A DNA stretch of 64,000 nucleotides from Pseudonocardia sp. CNS-004 (GTDB lineage: Bacteria > Actinomycetota > Actinomycetes > Mycobacteriales > Pseudonocardiaceae), in contig MKJV01000086.1 of NCBI GenBank assembly GCA_001942185.1, positions 26,850-90,849 on the forward strand. Direction: 5' to 3'. The translations under genes were made by a program, and so were the position numbers. This document shows positions 50,287-59,245 of the stretch, piece after piece. The notes beneath the pieces were generated by a model that worked only from the letters and a program-made list of their open reading frames with translations, was not told the DNA's origin and made no database searches. Within the stretch, counting starts at the first letter, position 1. Each line of letters opens with the position of its first letter.

Positions 50287-51986
50287 CAGCCGACGACACC
50301 TCCATCCGTGTCTCCCAGAGGACGGCCATTCTTGTGCCGCAGCGCACCAAAGCCGTCCACCCACAGATGGTGCGATCCGAGAACGATGTGCCCCTTGTTC
50401 CACTGGCCACTGACCGCTAATGATCCATCCTCGACGTACATCGGCCCCGGCGACAGGGCCCCGGCCGCCGCGCTGATGTTGCCGATACGCCAGCTCACGG
50501 TTGCCTCGGCGTCGGCGAGTCGTAGCGCTGGATTGAAAGAGTTGTAGGCGCGCATGCCGTCGATGACGAAGCTCTCCGTGGCGGCGACGTGGAAGACGTA
50601 TGCAGGAAAGGGCCGCGTCTCGCCCTCGGGCCCCGGGACGAGGCGCCCTTCCAGATTGACCCGGGTGCCAGCGAACGAGACGACTCGACAATTATCCAGG
50701 CGGACCATTGCACCGCCGTCCGCACCGACTTCCTCGAACGCGCAGTCCCATGCGGACACGACCATAGCGGAGGCTATATCGAGGGCGCAGCCCGCGATGT
50801 TCTCGAATATGCATCCGACGAGCCCGACGGTGAGGCTCAACGACTCGTAGTCGCGCTCGAGCAGACGATTCGAATCACCCTGAACAGCGCCGACAATACC
50901 TCCGTGGCTCAGGTTCACGAAGGAGCAGTCCTGGATGCGCAAGTCAGTGTGGTTGCGGACTGAGGAGCCGTCTGGCTGAGACACCGCATATCCTAGCGTC
51001 CCGTCTCCGGTCCTCGACGCGATGTAGCCGTAAGCGTTGTTTGAGAAACTAACGCCCTTGACAAAGACGAGCCAAGCGCCGACCCCACGAATCGCCGCCC
51101 CCTGCCATCCGCGGATCTCGGAGTCCCCATAACCGACAACACGGCTGTTGGAGTCGGTCTGCACGAGACGGACGGCGTCGTACACGAGCTCGGTATCAGG
51201 CGCTGCCACCCGCTCTGAAGGATAGAGCTTGCCGAGACGTAGCTGGCCGTCCTGACCGACGCGGATGCCACACCACGACGCTCGCGGCCTCGACGGATAG
51301 TCGAAGTACAGTGTCGCACTTGCGGCGTCCAGCACCACTCCCGGCGGGATGACCAGACTGGCGTCCTCATCAGGCGCACTGATCAGGTAGTGCCCCGGGG
51401 CCAAGGCGACGGTGGTGGAACGCCGGCGAGTATAGCTGTAGTAATCGGTGCCGATCACGTCGCTCGCCGCGTTGAGCGCAGCCTGAATCGCGGCTCGGCT
51501 GTCCACGCCGTCGCCGGCGGTCCCGAACCGACCCGTATAGCTACCCACTGCGCCGTTGGCGAGCGGGTCGATCTGCGACGGTGCACTGCGTTCAGGAACC
51601 GGCGCAGCCCCGGCGGAAGCGCCTTGCCGGTATCCGGCGAAGCCGGCCGCACCGAGCGCGCCGGTCGTCAGGACACCGAGTAACAACCGTCGCCGATCGG
51701 CGATGTGCCCTGCGTCCCCCCGGTCGGAGAGCACCGTCATCGCGGTTAGCAACACGAACACATCGACCGCCGGGACGACCCAGAACAAGCCGAAGGCGTC
51801 GATCAGATCGGTCGGGGGCCCCGGAGAATGCCGAACGGCCACTGCCGCCACGAGGACAAGTAGCGCGACCCAGGCGACACGGAGCCAGGCCGGGGGACAA
51901 AAGCTCGGTTGTGCGCGCCGCGCCAGCCGAACCAGCGCTACGTGGACGAGCGCGGCGCCACATCCCACGACGATCAGGTAGAGCAA
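50286..51986 (-). CDS. Membrane-anchored right-handed beta-helix protein
   Basis: About 566 residues, intact. I chose the TTG at 51986 because GGAGG lies 7 bases upstream and the sequence LLYLIVVGCGAALVHVALVR then starts with a membrane segment; the earlier in-frame ATG falls inside the preceding gene. Three N-terminal membrane segments (to LFWVVPAVDVFVLLTAMTVL) are followed by RRLLLGVLTTGALGAAGFAG and a pectate-lyase-like beta-helix (TGRFGTAGDGVDSRAAIQAA, then rungs such as VGCIFENIAGCALDIASA). It may bind, modify or cleave the exported polymer. No catalytic triad is identifiable. Confidence 0.7.
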   Translation of the reverse strand: MLYLIVVGCGAALVHVALVRLARRAQPSFCPPAWLRVAWVALLVLVAAVAVRHSPGPPTDLIDAFGLFWVVPAVDVFVLLTAMTVLSDRGDAGHIADRRRLLLGVLTTGALGAAGFAGYRQGASAGAAPVPERSAPSQIDPLANGAVGSYTGRFGTAGDGVDSRAAIQAALNAASDVIGTDYYSYTRRRSTTVALAPGHYLISAPDEDASLVIPPGVVLDAASATLYFDYPSRPRASWCGIRVGQDGQLRLGKLYPSERVAAPDTELVYDAVRLVQTDSNSRVVGYGDSEIRGWQGAAIRGVGAWLVFVKGVSFSNNAYGYIASRTGDGTLGYAVSQPDGSSVRNHTDLRIQDCSFVNLSHGGIVGAVQGDSNRLLERDYESLSLTVGLVGCIFENIAGCALDIASAMVVSAWDCAFEEVGADGGAMVRLDNCRVVSFAGTRVNLEGRLVPGPEGETRPFPAYVFHVAATESFVIDGMRAYNSFNPALRLADAEATVSWRIGNISAAAGALSPGPMYVEDGSLAVSGQWNKGHIVLGSHHLWVDGFGALRHKNGRPLGDTDGGVVG

Positions 51987-54775
51987 TTTGCATCCTCCGC
52001 AAATAGGGCAGGCGAGCCGGCCGACGGCCGCGTCGTCCCGACGCGTCGGTATTCGGCGGCCGTGGCCGCTGCCATACCGCTCCAACCCATTTCTCCGATG
52101 GCCGACTGCATACCGTTCACGAAGCTTGCTATGTCAGGCCCGGTGGCTGAGAACAGCCCCTGGATCGCCTCAGTGAGAGCCCGAGCCGTAGGCTCCCGCA
52201 CCGTTACACCGATGCGATACTTGGACATCAGCTCTGCAAGGCCGCCGACGGACGTGGCGACGACGGGCAGTCCATGCGCCAACGCCATGAACACCGTGCC
52301 ACTCTGCGCCACGAACTCCTCGGTGTAGGGCAGGACGAGCGCGCTGTGCGCGGCGAACAGTGAATCAATGTCCTCGTCCGGCACGAACTCTGCGCTCAAC
52401 TCGACACGGACACCAGCCGCCCTCGCTCGATGCACGAGAGGCAGCACGGTGCCTTCGAGGTACTCCAGGTCCAAAGGCGCCCCCGCCACGGTAATGCGAA
52501 ATCCGTCCAGCCCGTGGCGCGCCGCCGCCTCCAGCAGCAGGTGAATACCCTTATTGCGACGGATCGCGCCGAAGCACAGCAGACGCCGCTCCTGCAGGCG
52601 TCGCGCGATCACTTCATCATCAACGCGGCTTTCGCCACCAACGGTCCATATGCCATGACGAACGACGCGAATCCGCGGCGCTCCGGCAGCTTTCACGGGA
52701 CGTCTCAGAAAGCGATCGAGTTCGGCCGCCAGTCCCGTGCTGTGCACGAAGAGGCAATCGCTCTGGGAGTAGGCCCGGCGCAATGACCGGTCGACGATCG
52801 AACGTGGCAGAAATCTCGGGTAGGTGTGCGGCCGGACGTTGTGCACGGTGATGAACACCGCCATGCCACGCTTCCTCAGACAACGTACAACTAGGTGCGT
52901 GATCGCCAGAGATGTCTCCTGGAGATGCACAGCGCCGATGTTCGGACGGGTGCGAAGCCAGGCTAGAAGGCGCCAATCCCTTCGGCAATAGTACAAGGAC
53001 CGGCTGAACGCCCAGCCTATACTCGTCCGAAACTCGCTGCGCTTCCGCAGCACCGGGAGCACCGCGTGCACCACGTAGCGATCGGAGCGGAAACGAGGGT
53101 CGAGGTCGGTGCTGCTGACCCACTCGACGCTCGGCCCATCGCCGGGTTGCTCCGCCAGTGCAGTCAGCAGCTCGGCCACGTAGCGCGGGTGTCCACCGAA
53201 GGCGTACGGGGAATACACGCACACGTCATTACCTGTCATGTGGCGGAACTTCCCTTCGTGTCGCGTGGTCGAAGACGTTGGACGCGATCGCCCTGGACGA
53301 CAGGACCGCCACAGCGCCTCCGCGGTACGTCTACGGAGTCCGAAACAATCGACTGCCACGAGGATCGCGCCATAGAGGAAGGCACCAGCGACGACCTGCG
53401 TCGCGAGTACGAGTATGTTTGCGTGGCTGCGGAACGGGTATAACGCGGCTCCCATCGCGGCGCTTGCGAGCACAACGAGTGCCAATTCCCGGATCGGGAA
53501 CGGCAGCGGGAAGTGCCGGCGTCCCCACCACGCGGTCAAAACCAGAGCAACCAGAAAGGTCACAACCGAGGAAAAAGCTGCACCGCGCAGGCCCCAGATC
53601 GGGATCAGTAGCAGGTTGAGCAGAACGCTCACCACAGCCGCTGCGAGGACAATCCATACCTGTTGCGCGGTGCGCCGCGCGAACTGCAGTGCGGCGTCGA
53701 AGTGGTACGCCTTGAGTCCAGCAAGTAGCGCGCTCAGCGCCACCAACGGGATGATGTCCGCAGATGCGGTATAACCGTCCCCGAAGAAGGAGCCTGCGAT
53801 CCCGGGCGCGAGTACTCCAGCGCCGACAGTCGTCGGAACACCGACGGCGAGCAACAGTGCGACGTTAGTTGCCATCGGCTGACGGGCTGCTTCAACGCCT
53901 CGCGTCTCGAGCTCGCGAACCGCGATCGGGAACGCGGCCATCGAAACCGCCATCATTACCAGCGTTATGGTCTGGCTGGTGAAGTCGAACGCCACCGAGT
54001 ACAAGCCTGCGGCGTCATTTCCGAGGAAAACGGCGACCAAGCTCCGATCACACAGGAAGATGGCGCCGGCAAGCGCGACCGTGAGCGATACTGGCGCTCC
54101 GTACCGGAACATCTCGCCGGCGAGCTCGCGATCTGCGCGTAGCCGGGCATCGCGCCAATCGCTGCGCCACCTCCATGCAACCGCCACTGCCATTCCAACA
54201 GCCACAGCGATCAGCGGGCCGGTCCAGCCGACCCCAAGATACAGCAACACGGAACCCAAACCGACCAGCGAGCTCGCTCTGATCAGCTGCAGCACCATGA
54301 AATGCCACGGCCGGAGCGAAGCCCGCAGAAGCTCCGTGACGATGTCGAACATCGATTGTGCCGCCAGCACGGCCCAGCCGAGGATCAGTACGGCACCGAT
54401 CGGTCGACCGAACGGGAGCGTCAGCCCAACAGCCACGACTAGGCCGACGGCGCCTGCTGTTCCAAGCCATAGTACGGCGATCGTCGACGTGAACCAGGCC
54501 ATCCTCGCCGGCTCGGTCGGGAAACACCGGACCATCGCAAGGCAGATCCATTGGAACAGAAGGGAGTTTGCAACATTGATCGCAGTGACCGTGAGTGCGT
54601 AACTCCCGTACTCTCCCGGCTCGAGCAAGTTCGTGAACACCGGGATGGCGAGAAATGCCACAACTCCGGGTAGGCCACGCGCCAGCAGATACGCAAACGT
54701 ATGTGAGACGACGAGACTTCCGTGGTTGTCGTCTCGGCGCGTGTGGCCGGGCGGCCCGGCAAGACGGTCGCTCAT
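51974..54775 (-). CDS. Wzx-type flippase joined in frame to a GT4 glycosyltransferase
   Basis: One uninterrupted frame of 933 residues. Residues 1-500 form a flippase with about twelve membrane segments (HTFAYLLARGLPGVVAFLAI, VFTNLLEPGEYGSYALTVTA, FDFTSQTITLVMMAVSMAAF). Residues from about 513 form a GT4 enzyme (VYSPYAFGGHPRYVAELLTA, ERRLLCFGAIRRNKGIHLLL, EFVAQSGTVFMALAHGLPVV). An ATG at 53239 preceded by GAAGGG could start the glycosyltransferase separately, so the join may come from loss of a stop. The ATG at 54775 is likely; 54835 is the longest option. Ends 13 bases inside the next gene. Confidence 0.75.
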   Translation of the reverse strand: MSDRLAGPPGHTRRDDNHGSLVVSHTFAYLLARGLPGVVAFLAIPVFTNLLEPGEYGSYALTVTAINVANSLLFQWICLAMVRCFPTEPARMAWFTSTIAVLWLGTAGAVGLVVAVGLTLPFGRPIGAVLILGWAVLAAQSMFDIVTELLRASLRPWHFMVLQLIRASSLVGLGSVLLYLGVGWTGPLIAVAVGMAVAVAWRWRSDWRDARLRADRELAGEMFRYGAPVSLTVALAGAIFLCDRSLVAVFLGNDAAGLYSVAFDFTSQTITLVMMAVSMAAFPIAVRELETRGVEAARQPMATNVALLLAVGVPTTVGAGVLAPGIAGSFFGDGYTASADIIPLVALSALLAGLKAYHFDAALQFARRTAQQVWIVLAAAVVSVLLNLLLIPIWGLRGAAFSSVVTFLVALVLTAWWGRRHFPLPFPIRELALVVLASAAMGAALYPFRSHANILVLATQVVAGAFLYGAILVAVDCFGLRRRTAEALWRSCRPGRSRPTSSTTRHEGKFRHMTGNDVCVYSPYAFGGHPRYVAELLTALAEQPGDGPSVEWVSSTDLDPRFRSDRYVVHAVLPVLRKRSEFRTSIGWAFSRSLYYCRRDWRLLAWLRTRPNIGAVHLQETSLAITHLVVRCLRKRGMAVFITVHNVRPHTYPRFLPRSIVDRSLRRAYSQSDCLFVHSTGLAAELDRFLRRPVKAAGAPRIRVVRHGIWTVGGESRVDDEVIARRLQERRLLCFGAIRRNKGIHLLLEAAARHGLDGFRITVAGAPLDLEYLEGTVLPLVHRARAAGVRVELSAEFVPDEDIDSLFAAHSALVLPYTEEFVAQSGTVFMALAHGLPVVATSVGGLAELMSKYRIGVTVREPTARALTEAIQGLFSATGPDIASFVNGMQSAIGEMGWSGMAAATAAEYRRVGTTRPSAGSPALFAEDANCST

Positions 54776-55860
54776 GTTTGTCCCGCCGCGAGGTGGGAAC
54801 CTGCCGTATCCGCCGACGAACCGCGTGCCGTCCACAGTCGTCCTGTCGGTCCACGGACGACCCCATACCTATTTTGCCGGGTGAGATGTTCGTCGCTAGC
54901 GCGTGACGCCCGGCTGATCAGTGCGTCACCCTGCTCGGGGTATACGCCCAGCACGGTGTCGTCAATTTCCATGGTGGCGATCCGGCCGTCGTGGCGCATC
55001 CCGACCGGGACGCGTTGGCGGATGACCTCGGCGACTGTCGGTGCGTGCAGGACCGGCGGGTCTGCGAGCTGGGGGGCGCGGTGCCGCTGGTTTCGGGCAG
55101 GGGCAACGGCTACCACGTGAGTTCGCTTCATCGATCTCGTCCCGCCCTTCATCTCCCGGGGCCAGTACGCTGCTCAGCGGGACACTCGGAGCAGCCCGGC
55201 AGTTCGTTTCGTCTGCTGGCGACGTGACGGAGGAAGGGGGCAAATCGATGATCGTCCGCTCGCCGCCGACCTTCTCGCCTGGCCCCCGCGTGTCCCTCGC
55301 CGCAACGGCGGCGCCCGCCTGAGCGTCTGCCGGTTGAGTCCTGGCCGCGGCGGGCAGGTTGTCCGCACCCTCGCCGCTGGCTCATCAACATCGGCACAGC
55401 CTTGTCCCTGCGCACACACGATCATGCGACCCGTGGCACCGCACGCAGGGACAAGCGCCTCACGCCCCAGCCTCCGCACTCCCAGCGGGCGAAATGGCCT
55501 CTGCCGCGATGCCGCACCGGCACAGGAACCTTGATCTAGAGGCCTCGCCGCCTCGCCCAGCAGAATTAGAGCCCGCGTCCACAAGATCCCAAACCGCGCA
55601 TCGAAGATCGCGATTCAGGCGTCAGGCAAGATCGAGTTAACGAACGCACGTCCTCGAACGAGCCTGTCCTTGGGGAACGAGCCGGTCCTTGGGTACGGCC
55701 GGGCGACGTGGCGTCAGGATGGCGATGTGTTGAATGTCTGTAACGCGATAGCGACTGTTCAGCGTGCTGTGCCCAGCCCGAGGGCCGGATCTCGGCCAGG
55801 TGCTCGCTACCTGGCAGCAGGATCGAATATCGGTCACGCGAGACAAATTAGTGTCGCCCA
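54776..55860. other. Long intergenic region
   Basis: About 1.1 kb between two divergent glycan genes. A minus-strand frame near 54900-55150 gives MRHDGRIATMEIDDTVLGVY, which looks protein-derived, but I cannot name it. It may be a transposase or regulator relic. It also contains a 19-base tandem repeat at 55656-55693. Promoters for both neighbours must lie here. Confidence 0.4.
55656..55693. repeat. 19-base tandem direct repeat
   Basis: GAACGAGCCTGTCCTTGGG (55656-55674) is followed at once by GAACGAGCCGGTCCTTGGG (55675-55693), one mismatch. It lies about 170 bases upstream of the 55861 start, a possible regulator site. Confidence 0.5.
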
Positions 55861-57987
55861 GTGTCCGCATCTTTGGTGAGGAGCCCTTCCTTGCGCATCT
55901 GCCAGCTCACCCATATCGAGACGAACTTCAAATTCCTCGCTCCTCTCTTCAGAGCTCTCGCCCAGGACGGACACGACGTCGTGGCCGCGAGCAATCTCGA
56001 CCGAGACGGGGTGGTCCTGCGTCATCATCTAGGAGACGAATATGACGTCCACATGACCAAGGTAAGTCGAAATATCACCGTCCGTGCCTGCACCGTCGAG
56101 GTCGTCCGCCTCGCTCGTTACCTGGCGCGCGAGCGGTTCGACGTAGTACACCTGCACGGCAATTTAGCTGCCGTCCAGGGCCGGCTTGCGGCGCGACTGG
56201 CCAGAGTTCCGATCGTGATCAATCATGTGCATGGGTTCTACTTCCATGACCGGATGCGGCCCGTGCCGCGACTCATTCTCATAGCATTGGAGAGGATACT
56301 CAGCCGATTTCTCACCGACTACACGGTCACAGTAAATGAGGAAGATCGGCAGTTCGCGCTGCGCAATGGCTTCGCTTCCGACCCGTCCAAGATCATCGGG
56401 ACACCCGGGGTCGGCATTGATACGCAAATCTTCAGCCCGCGCGGCCGTGCAGAGGGGCTCGCGGTCCGCCGCGAGTGGAGCGTACCGGAAGACGATCTCG
56501 TTGTGACCTTCGTGGGTCGGCTTGTGACCGAGAAGGGCCTACTGGATCTCGCGGCCGCCTTCTCCGGCCTGTTGGTCGATCGGCCGGCCTGGCTCTGGCT
56601 GGTCGGCGACGTCAATTCGTCGGAGCGCGATCAGACAGCGCTTCGAGAGCTCGATGATCTGCAGAGGAACGACGACGAGGCGGCGCGCCGCACGATACGA
56701 CTCGGCCTTCGCCACGATATCCCGCAGATCCTTGCCGCCACCGATATCCTCGTGCTCCCGTCCTACCGGGAAGGTATGCCGATTTCGGTACTGGAAGCGA
56801 TGGCGTGTGCCGTGCCGGTAATCACGACAGACGTACGCGGCTGTCGTGAGGCGGTGGCAGAAGGAGACGCCGGCATTCTTGTTCCCGCACAGGACCCCGA
56901 TTCGCTTACCGAGGCGCTTCGCAAACTCGCCGCCGACCCTGAGGAGCGCCGGCGCCTCGGGTCGGCCGGGCGCACCCTAGTGGAAGCCCGCAATACAACG
57001 GCCCGCAGTGTTGCGCCGGTGATAGCGTTGTACCGCCGCATCGATGCGTCTCGCAGTGACGCTAGTGCGGGTGCGGTCAAGCAGATCCGTCAAAGCGGTC
57101 GCAGGGTGCTGCGTACGTTACTGCCCACTATCATCCGAAGCGCACTGGCTAGCCCCCCTCAATGGCGGATCGCGGTCCAGCACGTCTCTGACCCGCTGAC
57201 CAGTACACCTGATAGAACGCAAGCCGTATTCACCGAGGAGGAACTCGGCGATCTCGGCTTGACCTTCGTCGCGGATCCGTTCGCGGTCCACCGGGACGGG
57301 ATATGGAACCTCTTCTTCGAGCAAGTCCGCAAAGGGTCCGACCGGGGTGAGATCGGACTGGCTACTAGTTCAGACCTCCAGACATGGACTTACCAGGGTA
57401 CCGTTCTGGCAGAGCCGTTCCACCTGTCCTACCCGCATGTTGTTGAGGCGGACGGCGAGACGTTCATGATTCCGGAGGCGTGCGCCTCAGGCAGCGTACG
57501 CCTATACCGTGCCGCCGCCTTTCCTTTCAAATGGGACCTCGTCGACGTGAGTCTTGAGGGGCGGCCATTTAAGGACAGCACCCTCGTCGAGCACGACGGC
57601 AGCCTCTTCCTCTTCACGGAGACCAGCGCTCGGCATACTCAGGACGAGCTACGGCTATTCGTAGCTGCGGACGTGCGCGGACCCTGGACTGAGCACCCGG
57701 CGAGCCCTCTAGTCGTCGGCAACGCGGACGCGGCACGACCAGCTGGCCGGATCTTGAGAGTCGGCGGACAACTCGTCCGCCTGGCACAATGCTGCGCACT
57801 GCGCTATGGGGCGGGCGTCCGCGCACACGTAATCGAGCAAATCAGTCCCGGTGAGTATCGCGAATCGCGGTTGTACCGGCAGGTATTGGAGCCCAGCGGA
57901 TCTGGGTGGAATGCGCGAGCAAGCCACCATATCGACGTACACGATACGCCGTATGGCTGGATCCGGTTTGTCGACGGCCATTCGTGA
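55861..57987 (+). CDS. GT4 glycosyltransferase fused to a five-bladed (GH43-like) beta-propeller domain
   Basis: Intact, 708 residues, GTG start. Residues 1-400 are a GT4 enzyme: LTHIETNFKFLAPLFRALAQ, FDVVHLHGNLAAVQGRLAAR, VTFVGRLVTEKGLLDLAAAF and LPSYREGMPISVLEAMACAV (E-x7-E). Residues 450-708 resemble the propeller seen with inositolphosphorylceramide glucosaminyltransferases and GH43 proteins: FVADPFAVHRDGIWNLFFEQ, EIGLATSSDLQTWTYQGTVL, LSYPHVVEADGETFMIPEAC, PFKDSTLVEHDGSLFLFTE. It may extend a glycan and then hold or add a second group. GC is lower than in the left half. A 3' scrap of a relative lies at 35020. Confidence 0.78.
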   Translation: MSASLVRSPSLRICQLTHIETNFKFLAPLFRALAQDGHDVVAASNLDRDGVVLRHHLGDEYDVHMTKVSRNITVRACTVEVVRLARYLARERFDVVHLHGNLAAVQGRLAARLARVPIVINHVHGFYFHDRMRPVPRLILIALERILSRFLTDYTVTVNEEDRQFALRNGFASDPSKIIGTPGVGIDTQIFSPRGRAEGLAVRREWSVPEDDLVVTFVGRLVTEKGLLDLAAAFSGLLVDRPAWLWLVGDVNSSERDQTALRELDDLQRNDDEAARRTIRLGLRHDIPQILAATDILVLPSYREGMPISVLEAMACAVPVITTDVRGCREAVAEGDAGILVPAQDPDSLTEALRKLAADPEERRRLGSAGRTLVEARNTTARSVAPVIALYRRIDASRSDASAGAVKQIRQSGRRVLRTLLPTIIRSALASPPQWRIAVQHVSDPLTSTPDRTQAVFTEEELGDLGLTFVADPFAVHRDGIWNLFFEQVRKGSDRGEIGLATSSDLQTWTYQGTVLAEPFHLSYPHVVEADGETFMIPEACASGSVRLYRAAAFPFKWDLVDVSLEGRPFKDSTLVEHDGSLFLFTETSARHTQDELRLFVAADVRGPWTEHPASPLVVGNADAARPAGRILRVGGQLVRLAQCCALRYGAGVRAHVIEQISPGEYRESRLYRQVLEPSGSGWNARASHHIDVHDTPYGWIRFVDGHS

Positions 57988-58180
57988 TCACGGTGCTGGC
58001 GTGCGCGGTCGCTTGAGCCCGGGGCTTTCGTCGCTGGCCAGCAGTGCTCCAGACCGGTGGGTGTCGGTGTTCGCTGGGTGATTCTGCATGGTGGGTGTGA
58101 CGGAGTGCCCGAGGTCGCTCGGGTGGGCGCCGGTTCCACGGGCCGGGTAGGTGGGTCGTCGGAGCGGGTGGTTCTGGTGC

Positions 58181-59240
58181 TCAGCCGGGCGCGGCTCGGG
58201 CCCGCAGGGTGGTGATCGCCTCAGCCAGCAGTGCTGCCCAGGGTGCGTGGCCGGGTAGGTGCAGCACGGTGCGTCGTGCGGTGCGGGCGAGCCGGCCGGG
58301 GAGGGAGAACAGCCGCAGGCACAACCGTTCGGGTTCCCACCGCCGAGCGGAGTGCTCGGTCAGTGCGAGCAGCTGCGCGCAGGCGGTGAGCTCGCGGGCC
58401 AGCGCGACGATGGCGCACCAGATCCGGTTCTGATCGAGCTCGTGCAGGGGCAGGTTGGTCAGTCCGGTGTCCTTCGCGGCGCGGATGCGGTCCTCGGCGC
58501 GGGCCCGGCGGCGGTGCCGTAGTTCCAGGTCGGCGAGCTGGCGGTGTGGCCCGCCCGGCGGGGTGTCGGTGGCGAACGCGGTCAATCGGTGCGGACGATC
58601 ACCCGCATGCCCTTCGGCCGGCCGGACAGATCCGCAGCCCGGTCACCTCCAGGACCCGGGCGCCGTCGCGCGGCTCCCGGTCGGCGTCGTAGGCCGACCG
58701 CCTCTCGGTCTCGGGGATCTTGGCGAGCTCGTCGACGATGCGCTCAGGCAGGGGGAACCCGACCGAGTACGACAACCGCTGCCCGACAATCCACTCCAGC
58801 AGCTCGTGGGTGCAGCCCACCGAGTCGATCCGGATCAAGATCTTGCGGCCCGGGCGAGTGCCCGGCCGGTGGCCGGGAAGCTGCCGCAGCGCCTCGCGGA
58901 TGACGGTGATGTGGTCGGCGGCGGTGTTGGAGCCGGCGTTGCCCGGGCGCAGCAGCACCGACAAACCTGACCCGCCGCCCCCGCCCCGCAGCACGGCGCG
59001 ACTGCTTGACGTCGTCGGTGGCCGTACCACCGCGGCGTTGAGCTGCTGGATCGCTCAGCGGGAGCCGGGCCGGTGGGCCGCACTGATCGCGGCGGCGAAT
59101 CCAGTGGGAGCTGACTGGGGCACCGCGGCCGCAAGCATGACCCGCTGTACCGATCCGGCTGCTGCTCGGCCACGAGCACCAACTCGTCGCGGTTGTGGGC
59201 GCGGCTGCTTGCCGGGCTCGACGCCTGCGACACCCGCGAC
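58181..59240 (-). pseudogene. IS1380-family transposase remnant
   Basis: The C-terminal part (TGLTNLPLHELDQNRIWCAI, HSARRWEPERLCLRLFSLPG, RLARTARRTVLHLPG) is clear, preceded by ILIRIDSVGCTHELLEWIVG, LSYSVGFPLPERIVDELAKI and LSVLLRPGNAGSNTAADHI. These are the middle and end of an IS1380 enzyme in two frames, with a break near 58590. The first third is missing or unreadable (58980-59240). Dead copy, lying against the 3' end of the phosphatase-superfamily gene. Confidence 0.75.
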
Positions 59241-59245
59241 GGGCA

